From NCBI RefSeq assembly GCF_029168945.1, contig NC_083602.1, positions 46,809,442-46,873,441 of the forward strand: DNA of 64,000 nucleotides, in the 5' to 3' direction. Of the stretch, positions 23,301 through 31,769 are shown in pieces. The notes beneath the pieces are model-generated. The model was not told the origin of the DNA and searched no databases. It was given only the letters and a program-made list of their open reading frames with translations. This stretch comes from Cannabis sativa (Eukaryota > Streptophyta > Magnoliopsida > Rosales > Cannabaceae). Every line of letters begins with the position of its first letter. The first letter of the stretch is position 1. Made by a program: the position numbers and the translations under genes.

Positions 23301-23334
23301 GAATGCCGATCACCTCAGAAAATATTACCAGTAG
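17332..23334 (+). CDS. gag-pol: Tat gag-pol polyprotein, intact (2000 aa)
   Basis: One uninterrupted frame; the ATG is the first in the RNA after the primer site. Gag covers about residues 1-700: acidic N-terminus, capsid core around 290-460 (LPKNFKMPEMAAYTG, SAEEWFKKL) and a zinc motif CEYHNDIGHSTNEC (C606, C-x2-H-x4-H-x4-C). Protease: LIDNGSS with the catalytic Asp at 772. Reverse transcriptase about 1000-1180, YVDD at 1151-1154. An RNase H follows. Then an archaeal-type RNase H with D1436, D1498 and D1548. Integrase: H1653, H1660, C1691, C1694, then D1723, D1783 and E1819, with exactly 35 residues between the last two (DD35E). The C-terminus (RAWNADHLRKYYQ) has no chromodomain. Gag and pol lie in one frame, so the proteins would be released by the protease. 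All catalytic residues I can identify are present, so the element may still be competent. Confidence 0.96.
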   Translation: MVETRSTRHPRPLEDAQDSNEEDVASRAAEESEEEEEEIVPDENYEENLDEYAYDGGSYSELVLLRQKAIDHEAEIEAQKAQNQKMQKVMLAMQKAMEAAGIHVHPKAMAAGLDGEPATSSPNSQQQRPREPSPIRHPAEENQTKNPTSTPGRKKKVQDPRRVRSDFPKGKGPQRGKPKRGSLGPQYRGDRKSVSVHQEPGGRGRRGQRCPPTDLRNQINGNQGDLRDHLDQKRYRPVVSSGTVNEGINAELAILRKDIARVSRRQKGDDSDSDSEDREPCAKHILEAELPKNFKMPEMAAYTGNSDPSDHLSRFNRVMTVMRVSNDAKCLCFPLTLSGSAEEWFKKLEPGSVGCWNKLQTNFRRQFVAARKVNLEVSALTNIKQLSTETLKNYIKRFREEASKTKKFDDGQQLALLQAGIRTGTPFWNELQQEDAASLQDFQKRVQKYINLEEAQIVAYGGYYPTGIAGYMPGVSPSGVVPTATPQVSGIQFSATPGYSQGQALAPASSHYGNPSGVNGRAPSQTAPTVSLTGPTQGSRSKRSSKGSTRTGEKRQKKGYTPQYTQYTELTDSQERVYFATRQNTHYRRPQPLYKDSSRRDPSKRCEYHNDIGHSTNECKNLKDEIENLIRLGHLYEWIKNRLPHLNPGQVAGGMLPGTPGGTVGVLPPAAPAGDTQHIPGLPPRPNGRVAMISGGPHIGGNNRKERKRYAEAAKHSEVWEVTQLPAQRPRLMDQPITFTEEDAKTVRFPHHDPLVIETPIANKVVARVLIDNGSSVNLLFKEAFTAIGLTDRDLSPSGSQLTGFNGTTLIPMGKVRLPVTLCLDTPQSTFKYCTFVVVDCPTAYNAILGRPALVDFGAITSIRHLCLKFPTQEAGVGTVRGNQGEARQCYNVATHLPVLMLRESPGIEKAEEDELDPRIGSERVVEPMEDVEEIPVCDDDSTKVLRIGKSLDPEEKEKIIKTLKGAIDIFTWRQEDMTGISPHVITHVLNVNPDMPPVQQKRRPLDSAKAEALEKEVDKLLSNGMIRDVYYPEWLANPVLVPKPNGTWRVCIDFTDLNKACPKDCFPLPRIDQMVDATSGFKLLSFMDAYAGYNQIKMHTADQECTSFRTDKGVYCYLVMPFGLKNAGATYQRMVNRMFKSLLGRNMEVYVDDMLVKSKACNSHASDLEECFEVVRRYGMKLNPKKCTFGVKSGKFLGFIVSQRGIEANLEKIQALLDMPSPKKHKDVQSLTGKVAALSRLISRSTDKCIPFFNILKKCQKFEWSDECEEAFKRLKDHMAKPPILSKPVLGEDLFLYLAVSEHAVSAALVREEEKTQHPVYYVSKRMIGAETMYPVIEKLVFCLLMASRQLRPYFQAHPIKILTNHPLRQVLQKPEASGRLLKWAMELSQFDLHYVPRISIKGQALADFITECNEAEATANTPVPPIPTWRVFVDGASNENGSGAGVAMISPTGLRLQAALRFNFTASNNEAEYEALIAGLKLAKAVGAKRVEVYSDSQLVVNQVSGEYQTRGERMAAYVTIVRELLHEFTDYKIERIPREKNAHADCLPKLASDSEIEELGVVPVGRLAEPSIKIKETTLTVGQEPSWMVPIIKYITTGELPQERALSRKIQYQAHRYVMMDQILYRRGLSMPYLRCVSDPEARQIMLEVHEGFCGDHTGGPSLSKKILRQGYFWPTMKKDCIDYVQKCDSCQRYANIPRAPPNEITLMTSPWPFAVWGIDLIGSLPTGKGGVKYAIVAVDYFTKWTEAEPMKTITAKKALDFVIKNIVCRYGLPHKIVSDNGKQFDCEEFTDFCNHHGVVKSFSAVARPQTNGQAEAVNKILKVTLKKKLMACKNNWPEELPRVLWAYRTTPRTTTGHSPFSMAYGCEAMVPVETLFPSHRRTTYDPATNQALLQEALDQVEELRDESQIRMAAYQKKVTKYFNSKVKSRKFAIGDMVLRRVFPATQEPGVGVLGPNWEGPYEIEDEIGSGTYKLKRMDGTTVPRAWNADHLRKYYQ

Positions 23335-23806
23335 CGAATTAAAACTTAGATTTTGTTCAAAGTGTTTGTACCGTACAAATGTATACCTCCTCTATATTAA
23401 ATAAAACTGAGTGCCTTAAAAACAAAGTTTCTATGCCACTCAGGGGGGTACTAGGGTATACCGCACGGACAAACAAAAAGCAAACTAAGTAAAATATCCT
23501 GACCCAAAGGGCAGGTCAAAGAGTATGCACAAAAATAAAAAGCATAAGTATAAAAACCCTGATCCAAAGGACAGGTTAAAAAGCATAAGTGTGACAAAAA
23601 AAAGATCGCATAAAAAATATCCTAGCCCAAAGGGCAGGTCATATACATATAAACGGCCCGGGGACAGGCCTTAAAATATAATTGTCTCCCCTTCAAATGA
23701 AACCTGCTACCTATATGTAAATTGTTCTAAGGCAGCAGCAAATATGTACAAAAAAAAAAAGAGTTATAAAAGAAACGGGTGGAATCTTGGTCAGTTGTAC
23801 GGCAGC
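23335..23806 (+). other. Tat spacer between gag-pol and antisense ORF
   Basis: Noncoding, A-rich, with short tandem repeats (next entry) and poly-A at about 23749-23759. The gag-pol and antisense stops face each other across 472 bp. Confidence 0.85.
23497..23676 (+). repeat. Short tandem repeat in Tat 3' region, period about 60 bp
   Basis: The word TCCTGACCCAAAGGGCAGG recurs with changes at 23497, 23557 and 23620, and a weaker fourth copy (GGCCCGGGGACAGG) at about 23655. Periods are 60, 63 and about 35 bp. The spacer between copies also matches (AAAAGCATAAGT twice). Confidence 0.75.
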
Positions 23807-26800
23807 TCAGTCAGCCCGCGGAGGAAGGCGAGGTCCAATACGCGCCTCTGGCGCGGCATCAAGCTTCTTCTTCTTTTCCCGAAATTTTGCAATCATTTCC
23901 TCGGGTTTGGGATAGAAAGTAAGCTTGATATTCTGATCATTGGTGGACCAAGCCATGTAGACACCATCATCGAAGCGCTTCGGGCACCGGGCGCAGGAAA
24001 CGGGAGAGAGGAGCTCGGCCCTCTTGGCCTTCCTGATGGATTGATCTTTGAAGTCCCTCAGCTCCTTCAGCTCCGCAGCTAGAGCGGCCTTGGACTCTAT
24101 GTCCGCCTGGTGAGTTTCCTCTAAAGATCTCACTTTGGCGACCATTTCATCCAAAGCCTCCCTGGCCTCCCGGAGGTCTCGCCTGGCCTTCTCAGCAGCC
24201 TCAGTTTGAGCCCTTAGTTCCTCCTGATGATGGGCCTCCATCCTGTCCCTCCGCTGGGCCTCGTCCCGGATCATGGCCTTGGCCTGGGCCTCCCTCCGTT
24301 TGGCCTCCTCTTCCTTGGCCTTGGCGGCCGCCTCCTGGCGCTCGGCAGCCTCCTGGTAAATCTGCCTCTCCGCTGTGAGGTCCTGAAGGACTTTCCTGAC
24401 ATCATTCATGTCCCCAAAGTCGGACAGAGTGAAGCCATGGTTTATGATGTTCTTGGAGAGGCGGCCAGCCTCAGCAGCAAGCTGAACCATAATGCAAGGA
24501 TAAGAAGGAGAAGTTCCCCAAAGGAAATAAATAAAATACAAACAATAAAAGGAAAAGCAAAAATTGCAAAGTACTTACCACCGTAAGAGAATGGCTGAGG
24601 TCCTGGACCTGGAAGATGGAGTTCAGGGAAGCGCAAGTGGCAAACCGCTTAGGCGCGCAACGGGTGAGCTGAGATGTGAAATCGCCGGTCATCTCCGCGG
24701 CAAAAGGAGCCAAGGTAGGCCCTAGAAAGCGACGGAACCAGTCTGATAAGGGGTCCAGATTAAGGTCCCACGGATCCTGATATTCCGGGTGGTTGATGCT
24801 CGCCTCAACCTCAGCTCGCAGAATCCTCCTAAGGGCTTCCACTTCGGCATACCCCCGGGAGTACTCATCCATAGCATAGTTGTGTTTGGCTATGCGAAGC
24901 TCCTGCCTCACCTCGTCCCCCGGAATCGGGGTAAGCTCGATGTGGGGAGGAGCAGGATTTTCCTCCATCGGGGAGACCCCGCCGTCCAGACCATGGGCAG
25001 GAGTGTTGGCTCTCCGAGGCCTCTTCGGCTCATCCTGGGCAATCATCTTGCCCTTGCGCTTACGAATCAGAGCCACCTCAGGCTCCTCCTCGCCCTCCTC
25101 TGCTTCCTCCGGAAGGGCTCGAGGCTCTCTCGCACCCTCAGCGGCTTCCTCCGAGAAGTCCCACCCCTTCCCTTGGCCTTCTCCCGGAAGCACTTCCTCG
25201 TCATCCACTAAGTCAATAGTGTCGGGGGGAGCGCTGGAAGAAACCTTCAATGAAGGTGCCGGGGGAGAGGAGGTAAAGGCCGGAGGAGCCACGGGAGTAT
25301 GAACTCCAGCAAGCTGGTCCAGGATGGCATCCATGGAGATACCTGATTCACAAAATAAGCAAGTGTTAGAAGACCGTGAGGAACCGCTTATACAAGACAT
25401 AACAAATAAGCTACTCCTACCCGAACTTCCTAATTCAGCCCTAGCAAAGTCCTGTACTTTAATGCTGGCGGCGTCATCTCCGAGATAACTGTCCGAGGGC
25501 CGGAACCAGCTGGACGTTATGTAAGCTGATGGACCTAAGGGAATAGGTTCCGGAGGGCCGGAGCCCATCCGGGACCGACCTAGGTAATCTCCTAAGTTCG
25601 AAAAATAAAATTCCTTCAAACGATCCCCCCACCGGGTCAACGGCATCTTAAATCTACGGAGACGCTCGTCGAACCCTACGGGCCTATGACTGGTGTATTC
25701 ATCAATGGAAGGAACATAGCAAATTATCAAGGGAGACTTACCGCCGGCATCGGAGGTGCTAGCACCGGGAGCCCCCGAGTTTGGTTCGGGGGCTGAAGGC
25801 TGTGGCCGGGAAGTTTGCTTCTCGGAAGAGTCTTCAATACGAAGGGGCCTCCTGGCAGGACGATCCCCAATCTCTTCTTGAAGAATCTTGTCAAAAAATT
25901 TAGCCTCGGACTTCCCGGCAATGGCTTGGCTCCTTCGCACCACCGGACTCCCCACGCGAAGTCCTCTCCCAGAGGCAGCCTGGGCCTTAGAGTATGCTTT
26001 CTCCCGGGCCTTCCGGTAGAGATAATCTTGGTACTTCTTCTCTGCCGTGGCAATGAGCTCATCCCGAAAGGCCTTCTCCGCAACCGGCGCCCTCACATTG
26101 GGGCAGATGACCCGTGAGAGGTTGGAGTCCTCCACGGATTGGTGAGAAAGGATAAGTTTGGCCTTCCTACAATTCTCCGTGGTGACTAGGCCCCCAACGT
26201 CAAGATCGGCGCGGTCATAGGAGGCAAAGGCTTGGGCCCTTAGGAGGAAAGCCTGAGTAGGAGGCGTCCGCTGGTAAGGTGGGATCCGCACCCACTCCGT
26301 GAGAAGCTCCGGGTGGTCCACGGCCCTGAACCCGGAGGAGAAGAAAAAGCGGTGGCGGTACTCCTTAACGTGAGTCTGCCTATTGTACGGAACCACCCCC
26401 TCGTTAGCAGGGTGGATCCGGAACCCATAAAAACCATCCTTAAGTTTGTCCCCTTTCTTGGGGACGGATACAAGTTCATAAAAATATAAAATTTCCGCCG
26501 GGCTGGGAGACCCCCAGCCGCGGGCGGTGTAAAAAATAAATAAGCCTGAGAGCAGGCGGTAAGCTTGAGGAATAAATTGGTATGGCGCAAGGCCGACAAA
26601 TACAAGGAAATTAACAAAGTAATCTTGGAGCGGGAGCATGGCACCGGCCATCAAATGGGTCTGACTCCAAGCCCCGAAGCCGTCATAGTTATGATTAGGC
26701 GTCTCCGAGTCACGAGGAGGCCGGTGATAGGTCCCTGAGGTGGAGGGTTTGATCCCAGCAACTTCAATAATGTTCTCCAGCTGGTGAGGACAAGTCAGGG

Positions 26801-26939
26801 TGGATCGAAGCTCGGCCGCTTCCCACCCGGTCGCTCTGGATTTGTACCCCTCCTGGGCAACAGGCCCCAGGGAAACCTCCTCCAACGTGGCCATGTCTTT
26901 TCCCTTCTTCTTCGAAGATTTCGAACCAGAAGCAGACAT
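23807..26939 (-). CDS. Tat antisense ORF protein, predicted spliced (about 985-1011 aa)
   Basis: Encoded on the strand opposite gag-pol. I start at the ATG at 26939 (MSASGSKSSKKKGKDM), because an in-frame ATG at 26960 lies inside the predicted leader intron (acceptor TCTTTCGCAG ending at 26948). The first long exon runs to 24579. A GTAAGTAC donor at 24578 and an acceptor GGTTCAG ending at 24482 remove 97 bp in phase 0 and join it to a last exon, 24481-23807. An optional in-frame 78-bp intron at 25343-25420 is also plausible. The N-terminal half is globular (MLPLQDYFVNFLVFVG, ARGWGSPSPAEILYFYEL), similar to plant proteins annotated as putative gypsy-type transposon. The middle is acidic and low-complexity; the last exon encodes a strong Ala/Glu/Arg coiled coil. 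Function unknown; a structural or regulatory role is speculation. Confidence 0.78.
24482..24578 (-). other. Predicted 97-bp intron of the Tat antisense ORF
   Basis: Minus strand donor GTG|GTAAGTACTTTGC, acceptor TTATGGTTCAG|CTTGCTGC, T-rich inside, phase 0. Without splicing the first frame runs into a hydrophobic tail and stops at 24471. With splicing it continues into the coiled-coil exon. Confidence 0.72.
25343..25420 (-). other. Possible 78-bp in-frame intron of the Tat antisense ORF
   Basis: Minus strand donor GTAGGAGTAGC, acceptor TTTTGTGAATCAG|GTATCTCC, T-rich. The length is a multiple of three and free of stops, so the frame cannot decide. The encoded stretch (Ser- and Cys-rich) looks unlike its surroundings. 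Confidence 0.45.
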
Positions 26940-26947
26940 TTTGTGTT

Positions 26948-27391
26948 CTGCGAAAGACAAAAAGGGAAAAAAAGAAAATTCCAGCAGTTAGGTCCCATAA
27001 GTCAAGAAAAAGGGAGTGGGGGTCCCCTAACCGCTGGAAAGAGGCCCCCTCCGGACACGTGTCACATGAGAAACCCTAGAGAGAATCCCTGAACAAGTGT
27101 CGGGTGCAGTGAAATCGCAGAAAGTGGTTTTGCAACAAGAAAAAAAAAAAAAAAAGAGAAAAACCACTCTATGCCCTAAGCAACTGTTGAACGAAGAACA
27201 CATGACTCTCTTCAACAAAGCTGTACGATTATAACAGAGGCATGATAATGGCGATTCTACAACTAACGCAGTAAACATAAAGCAGAACACTCAAAGAACT
27301 TAAAACGCTCACTCAGAACTCGAAGTACGAACCCAGAAAACGAACGAAGTAAATGAAAGCATGTTATTATCTAAGGATGCAAGAAACTTAC
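26948..27391 (-). other. Predicted leader intron (444 bp) of the Tat antisense unit
   Basis: Minus strand donor CTACT|GTAAGTTTCTTGC at 27391 and acceptor TTTTGTCTTTCGCAG ending at 26948, nine bases before the ATG. It contains the long A/T homopolymer around 27139-27156. The deleted Tat-type element has the same design (771-1143). Confidence 0.62.
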
Positions 27392-27588
27392 AGTAGATCG
27401 TTGAACTGGGGGTACTGAATGTGGTCAAGTGAAAGTTGAGAAGAACTGGCGAAGGCAAACACTGGAAAACTAAAAGAAGTGTCTAAGTGCTAAGACAGTT
27501 CGTGCTACTTTGGGGAATTTTCTCTCTGGGAAATTCGAGCAGAAATGGCAAGGAATGGAAAGTAACCGAAATGAAGGAAAGGTGGTGG

Positions 27589-27596
27589 CTTTTATA
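27589..27596 (-). promoter_or_regulatory. TATA box of the Tat antisense unit
   Basis: Minus strand TATAAAAG, about 200 bp upstream of the leader-intron donor. Transcription would start near 27560 and run against gag-pol. Placement matches the TATA box at 614-621 of the deleted element. Confidence 0.6.
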
Positions 27597-27783
27597 GGCA
27601 AAAACGCATGAGGAACAGGCGTCATCACCTACCAATCGCACGGTGGGGGAGATGCACGATTCGAATTCCCGAAAATCAACGGATCAGATCAATCTGCCAT
27701 AAAGGCGGTGGAAACGTTTGAGTATCCGTCTGACACCATTAATGCGCCGCATCAATCAAAGGGCGTGAAACGAATCGACCTCT

Positions 27784-27979
27784 GCAAAAGCGAATCGCTG
27801 CATTTAATGCCATTAATAGACGCACCTCCACGCGCCCCAAGTTCGTGTCAGAGGACCGAGGAGGCGGCCGGAGACATTCCTGCAAAAAGCAAATCGCTGC
27901 ATTAAATGACATCATTAAATGTGCCCCCACGCGCTCGAGGCTTGAGCCAGGGAAACGAGGAGTCGACCGGAGGCACTTA
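27784..27979 (+). repeat. Two diverged 98-bp direct repeats upstream of the antisense promoter
   Basis: GCAAAAGCGAATCGCTGCAT at 27784 and GCAAAAAGCAAATCGCTGCA at 27882. Both continue through a TTTAATG/ATTAAATG word, a CCACGCGC word and a CCGGAG word. In the antisense direction they lie just upstream of the TATA box. Confidence 0.65.
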
Positions 27980-27982
27980 AAC

Positions 27983-28018
27983 AAGCCTTGGTTTATTTTT
28001 ACTAAGTAAACAAGGCTT
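27983..28018. other. Imperfect hairpin next to the Tat polypurine tract
   Basis: AAGCCTTGGTTTA (27983-27995) pairs with TAAACAAGGCTT (28007-28018) with one bulged base and an 11-nt loop. The right arm runs into the polypurine tract. Confidence 0.6.
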
Positions 28019-28028
28019 GGGGGGTAAA
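28015..28028 (+). other. Polypurine tract of the Tat element
   Basis: GCTTGGGGGGTAAA directly before the LTR start TGTTGCCCC. Confidence 0.88.
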
Positions 28029-28808
28029 TGTTGCCCCTGAATTCGCCCAAAATACGTGGACCAGTCGAAATGGGACACGTGGATCAGATAACTTGTAAAT
28101 ATTTGTTAAGTCTTTGTGCGCCACAAGGAAGCGCCGTTAGCATGGGTCCCGGAGGAGGCACCCGGAGTACAAGGTACTCCAGGAAGCTCGCATATCGTGA
28201 AGGCTCTCCGGGATGTGTCAGGTCTCTCCCGAGCAATCAAGTCGCATTTAATGCCGCATGGGAGGAAGCGTGTTGGGACTGTAACACGCAATAAAGTCTG
28301 ACGGCACAACCCCCAAACAGCAGCGCTACAGTAATGATCATTTAAGTCTAGCGACAGCTACTCTGCGAAGAGTCACGTCAATCACAAGGCAAAAAGGACA
28401 TTCTTCATAAAAACCCTACAGCACCTAGGGATTTGACCATGCATCACCCATGGTATATTCATTGGAAATACCCAACTTTATGGATACTTACAGATACATG
28501 TGTAAGAATAATTCTTGGGATTACCCCACCAAAACACTATAAATACCCCCTCAAAGCTCATTTAATGGGGTCGAGAATCTTGGGTTGCATAAGAGCAAGA
28601 AGAGAAAATACTCACCAAGAACATTCTCTGTATTTATGAGAAAAATATTCTCTCAAGTGTGGAATCTGTATTAAATACATCCATTAATAACAAAGACTCG
28701 TGGACTAAGGCTCATTAACGCCCCAACCACGTAAAAATCTTCGTCTCACTTTCTTACAGTTCTTTAATATAATCATATTCTAATAGTTGCCGAAAATCTC
28801 GGTCAACA
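28029..28808 (+). repeat. Tat 3' LTR (780 bp)
   Basis: Same length as the 5' LTR, offset exactly 11,540 bp, six transitions between them. Right flank ATATT is the target duplication. Confidence 0.95.
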
Positions 28809-28813
28809 ATATT

Positions 28814-31754
28814 TATTGTATTCGAAAAAATAAAGTATAAAAACTATACAAATTTCAAAAAATAATAAAACTTAGAAAAGAAATACTTCAAGCAAAAATA
28901 TCACCTATCTAGATTTTCTTTTGACTAATTAATTCAATTTCTAATAATATATTTTAATTCATTTATTTTAAATTAATCAATTAAATGAAAAAAATCATTG
29001 ATTTAAGTTGGTCCAAGAATTAATTAAAATAAATAATTAATTTACAACTCAATCTATTTTTCAAGAAAAATTCAAAAATATTGCATAATTAAAATGTAAT
29101 TTTCGAAATTGGTTAATAAAATAAAATAAAGAATATATTAAAATTACTTAAATTTAAGTTGAAAAATTTAATTTCAACCTAAAACTAATTTTCTATTTAA
29201 TTAAGTATCATGAAAAAGAAATATTTAAGTATCATGATGAAAATCAACTTAGATATTTAATTTTTCAAGTTAATTAAATGTATTAAATTCAAGAAATAAT
29301 AATTAAGTGTAGAGAAGGCTTTATTATTAAATTCTAGTTTAATACTAGGAAAAATATACTTAACTAAAATTGTACCAAAATTAATTATTTAAATAATTAA
29401 TTTCACAATGTATGATATTTTCCTATTTAAATATTAGAAATAATAAGTAGTCTAGAAATAACTATCTAGAAAATATCTTATTTGACTAAGTATCTTTTCA
29501 ACAAAAAATTTGAAAAATATCTAATTTAAGTTGTATAGAAAAAATCTAAAACTTAAATAATTTCAAATTTAGATTTAATTAAATATCAGAAATTAAGTTG
29601 TAACCACTTAATTTGAAAAATATTCTATTTTAAGTTAATATTCGAAAAGATATTAACTTAAAAAATATCTAAAATATTCTATTTTAAGTTAATATTCGAA
29701 AAGATATTAACTTAAAAAAAATATCTTAAGAATCTTTAATAACTAATGCCTAGGATTCCTCAACTTAATTTAAAATTTAAATAAAATATTCAAATTTAAG
29801 TTAGATAATAAACATCAGTTGATACAACTTTATAACTTAAATAAGAATATTTAATTAAATAAGTTCCAGAAAGAATCTAGTTAGTTAAAATTCTTTATTT
29901 AATTAAATACAAAAAAATACAAATAGTTTGTCTAGAAATAATATCTAAAACTAAAGGTGTTTTTCTTAAAATTAACTTTAAAATATTAAAATGAAAATAA
30001 ATTTTCATATATTTTAAAAGTTAATTATGTTGCTAATTCAATTAGGTCAAACTAATATAATTAACCTAGTACAGTTATTCAAATCAGGCAAATGGGCCTT
30101 CACAATTGGGGTAGTTCATGTGAGGGGGTGCTGGGTTCAGTATGTCGTACCCACTTCTATGGCTCCCAACTCTCACACAAGGCCCAAAAGAGAGAAATTT
30201 AACCTTAAAAGAAATAGCTGTTATTAATTGAATAGGTCCAAAAACTAAATGAACCTAAATAAAATCTATCATGGTGTGACATTTTATTTAGCAACAACCT
30301 ATATGCATCTATATAATAAAATAAACACATAGGCTCACACAGGTACACACTTGGATGGATCCTATCATGTTGCTAGGTGATACATAAATGAAAGAAGATT
30401 GTAAAATTTACCTGTTACAAATTATTAACTTGACCAAGGGAGCCATCAAATCATTAGATCTGGCAAAAAGTAACCATGGCTATTTGCAATCAAGTAATAG
30501 TAGGTTTTGAAAACTTACACACAAGCTAAAACCACATACTCCTGCAACAAGGTTAGCTGGATAGTTGGAAGTAGGATTTATTTAATTTTAAATAAATAAA
30601 TTTCGAAAATAAAAAATAATTAATTAAATAAATAAAATAAATATTTAATTTTGAAAAATAAAATAAATAATAATATTAATTTATTTTTCGAAAAAAATAA
30701 AATAAATTTTTTGAAAAAATTTATTTATTTTCGAAAATAAAAAAAAATATTATTAATTTAAATTTTGAAATTATTAAAATAAATATTTAAAATTAAACCT
30801 ACAATTTTGAAAAATTAGGTTTCAACTAACCTAAATATCATTTCAAAATTTTGCTAACTACTTTTAAAAATTAAATGTTATTTTATAAATAAAAATCAAA
30901 TAAAAATTAAAAAAGATAAAATAAATATCTTTTTCAATTTTAAATTTAATTTAAATAAATAAAATAACAAAATTTAAAAGTTAGCAAAATACCTTATATC
31001 TATTTAAAATTACATGATTATAGTTATCTTATTTTAAATTTAAATAAGGTAAAAATATTTAAAAAAAGATAATTTAAAAAAAGTTTAATATCTGACCTTA
31101 AATTTAAAAATAAGATAAGATATAATCAAATATAAAAATAAGATAGATAATTAAGCAAAAATGATAGATATTTACTAATTTCAAATTTAAATTACACTAA
31201 TCTCATTAATTAAATTAAAAAAATATTGAATAAATTAATTATGATAATTAGAATTGCATGAGGAATAGTAAATATATAAATACAAAACTACACAAAAAAT
31301 TGGAACTTAAATCCATGAAAAAGCATGAAAAAACAAAGAAAAACGAAAAATTTGTGAGCTGTACGGACAGTATGCCAAGCATACTGTCCGTGCGCACAAG
31401 GGAGGCTGCATGGGCGGGATTGTGCGGCGCAGAAGGCTGCAAGCAGCCATGTCCGAGAGACAAGCTTGTGCGCGCGCGCGTGCTCAGATGCATGACTCCG
31501 ATATTTTTCGAAACTTCAAAAAATCATAACTAATTCAAATTAAATCGAAATTGAGTTCTGTAAAAAGGTAACTTGCTTAATTTTTTCCATACTATCCAAT
31601 AAAAATAATTCTAGAAACAAAATTTCAATTATTTTTCATGAAAATTCACAAACATCAATCAATCATCATATAACACTCAATACAACATGAAACCATCCAA
31701 ATAACAAATAATCGTTTGAAATTCCAAATTTCTTGCAAGAAAATCAACTACCGT
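28814..31754 (-). other. Long noncoding leader of copia-A
   Basis: Continuation of copia-A beyond the Tat insertion. It is AT-rich without credible coding frames. Conserved with copia-B 5030-5700 (inverted) and with 55379-57292 (same strand). At 29640-29720 the word TTCTATTTTAAGTTAATATT is duplicated in tandem (period about 52 bp). A GC-rich island is at 31353-31500. Confidence 0.85.
31353..31500 (-). other. GC-rich structured island in the copia-A leader
   Basis: A GC-rich block in an otherwise AT-rich leader, about 255-400 nt after the primer site. It contains a perfect 13-bp stem (ACGGACAGTATGC, 31363-31375, with 31379-31391; loop CAA), a GGCTGC/GCAGCC stem, the palindrome ACAAGCTTGT and an alternating GC run. 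The truncated copy has a different but equally structured island at the same place (56819-57042). Confidence 0.7.
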
Positions 31755-31767
31755 GGCTCTGATACCA
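31755..31767 (-). other. Primer binding site of copia-A (initiator Met tRNA)
   Basis: Minus strand TGGTATCAGAGCC, two bases after the LTR end CCAACA. This is the usual plant copia primer site, complementary to the 3' end of initiator tRNA-Met. Confidence 0.92.
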
Positions 31768-31769
31768 GT

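Larger units (their letters stand above)
16489..28808 (+). mobile_element. Complete young Tat-lineage Ty3/gypsy retrotransposon with antisense ORF
   Basis: 12,320 bp with two 780-bp LTRs and a 5-bp target duplication ATATT (16484-16488 and 28809-28813). The plus-strand order is LTR, primer site, 2000-codon gag-pol, short tandem repeats, then a convergent antisense unit on the minus strand, polypurine tract, LTR. Aligning the two LTRs line by line I find six differences, all transitions, so about 0.8 percent. At an assumed 1.3e-8 substitutions per site per year that is about 0.3 million years. No frame is broken in gag-pol. Lineage evidence: a second, archaeal-type RNase H domain between RNase H and integrase, no chromodomain, and an antisense ORF between pol and the 3' LTR. 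Confidence 0.95.

Noticed and set aside
25676..25741. Third intron in the Tat antisense ORF from a GTAAGT donor at 25741
   Set aside because: The donor is good, but in-frame acceptors would give an intron of 66 bp or less, short for plants, and the frame is open without it.
31248..31533. Small open frames across the GC-rich island of copia-A
   Set aside because: Open on both strands only because the block is GC-rich; not conserved in the second copy at 56819-57042.
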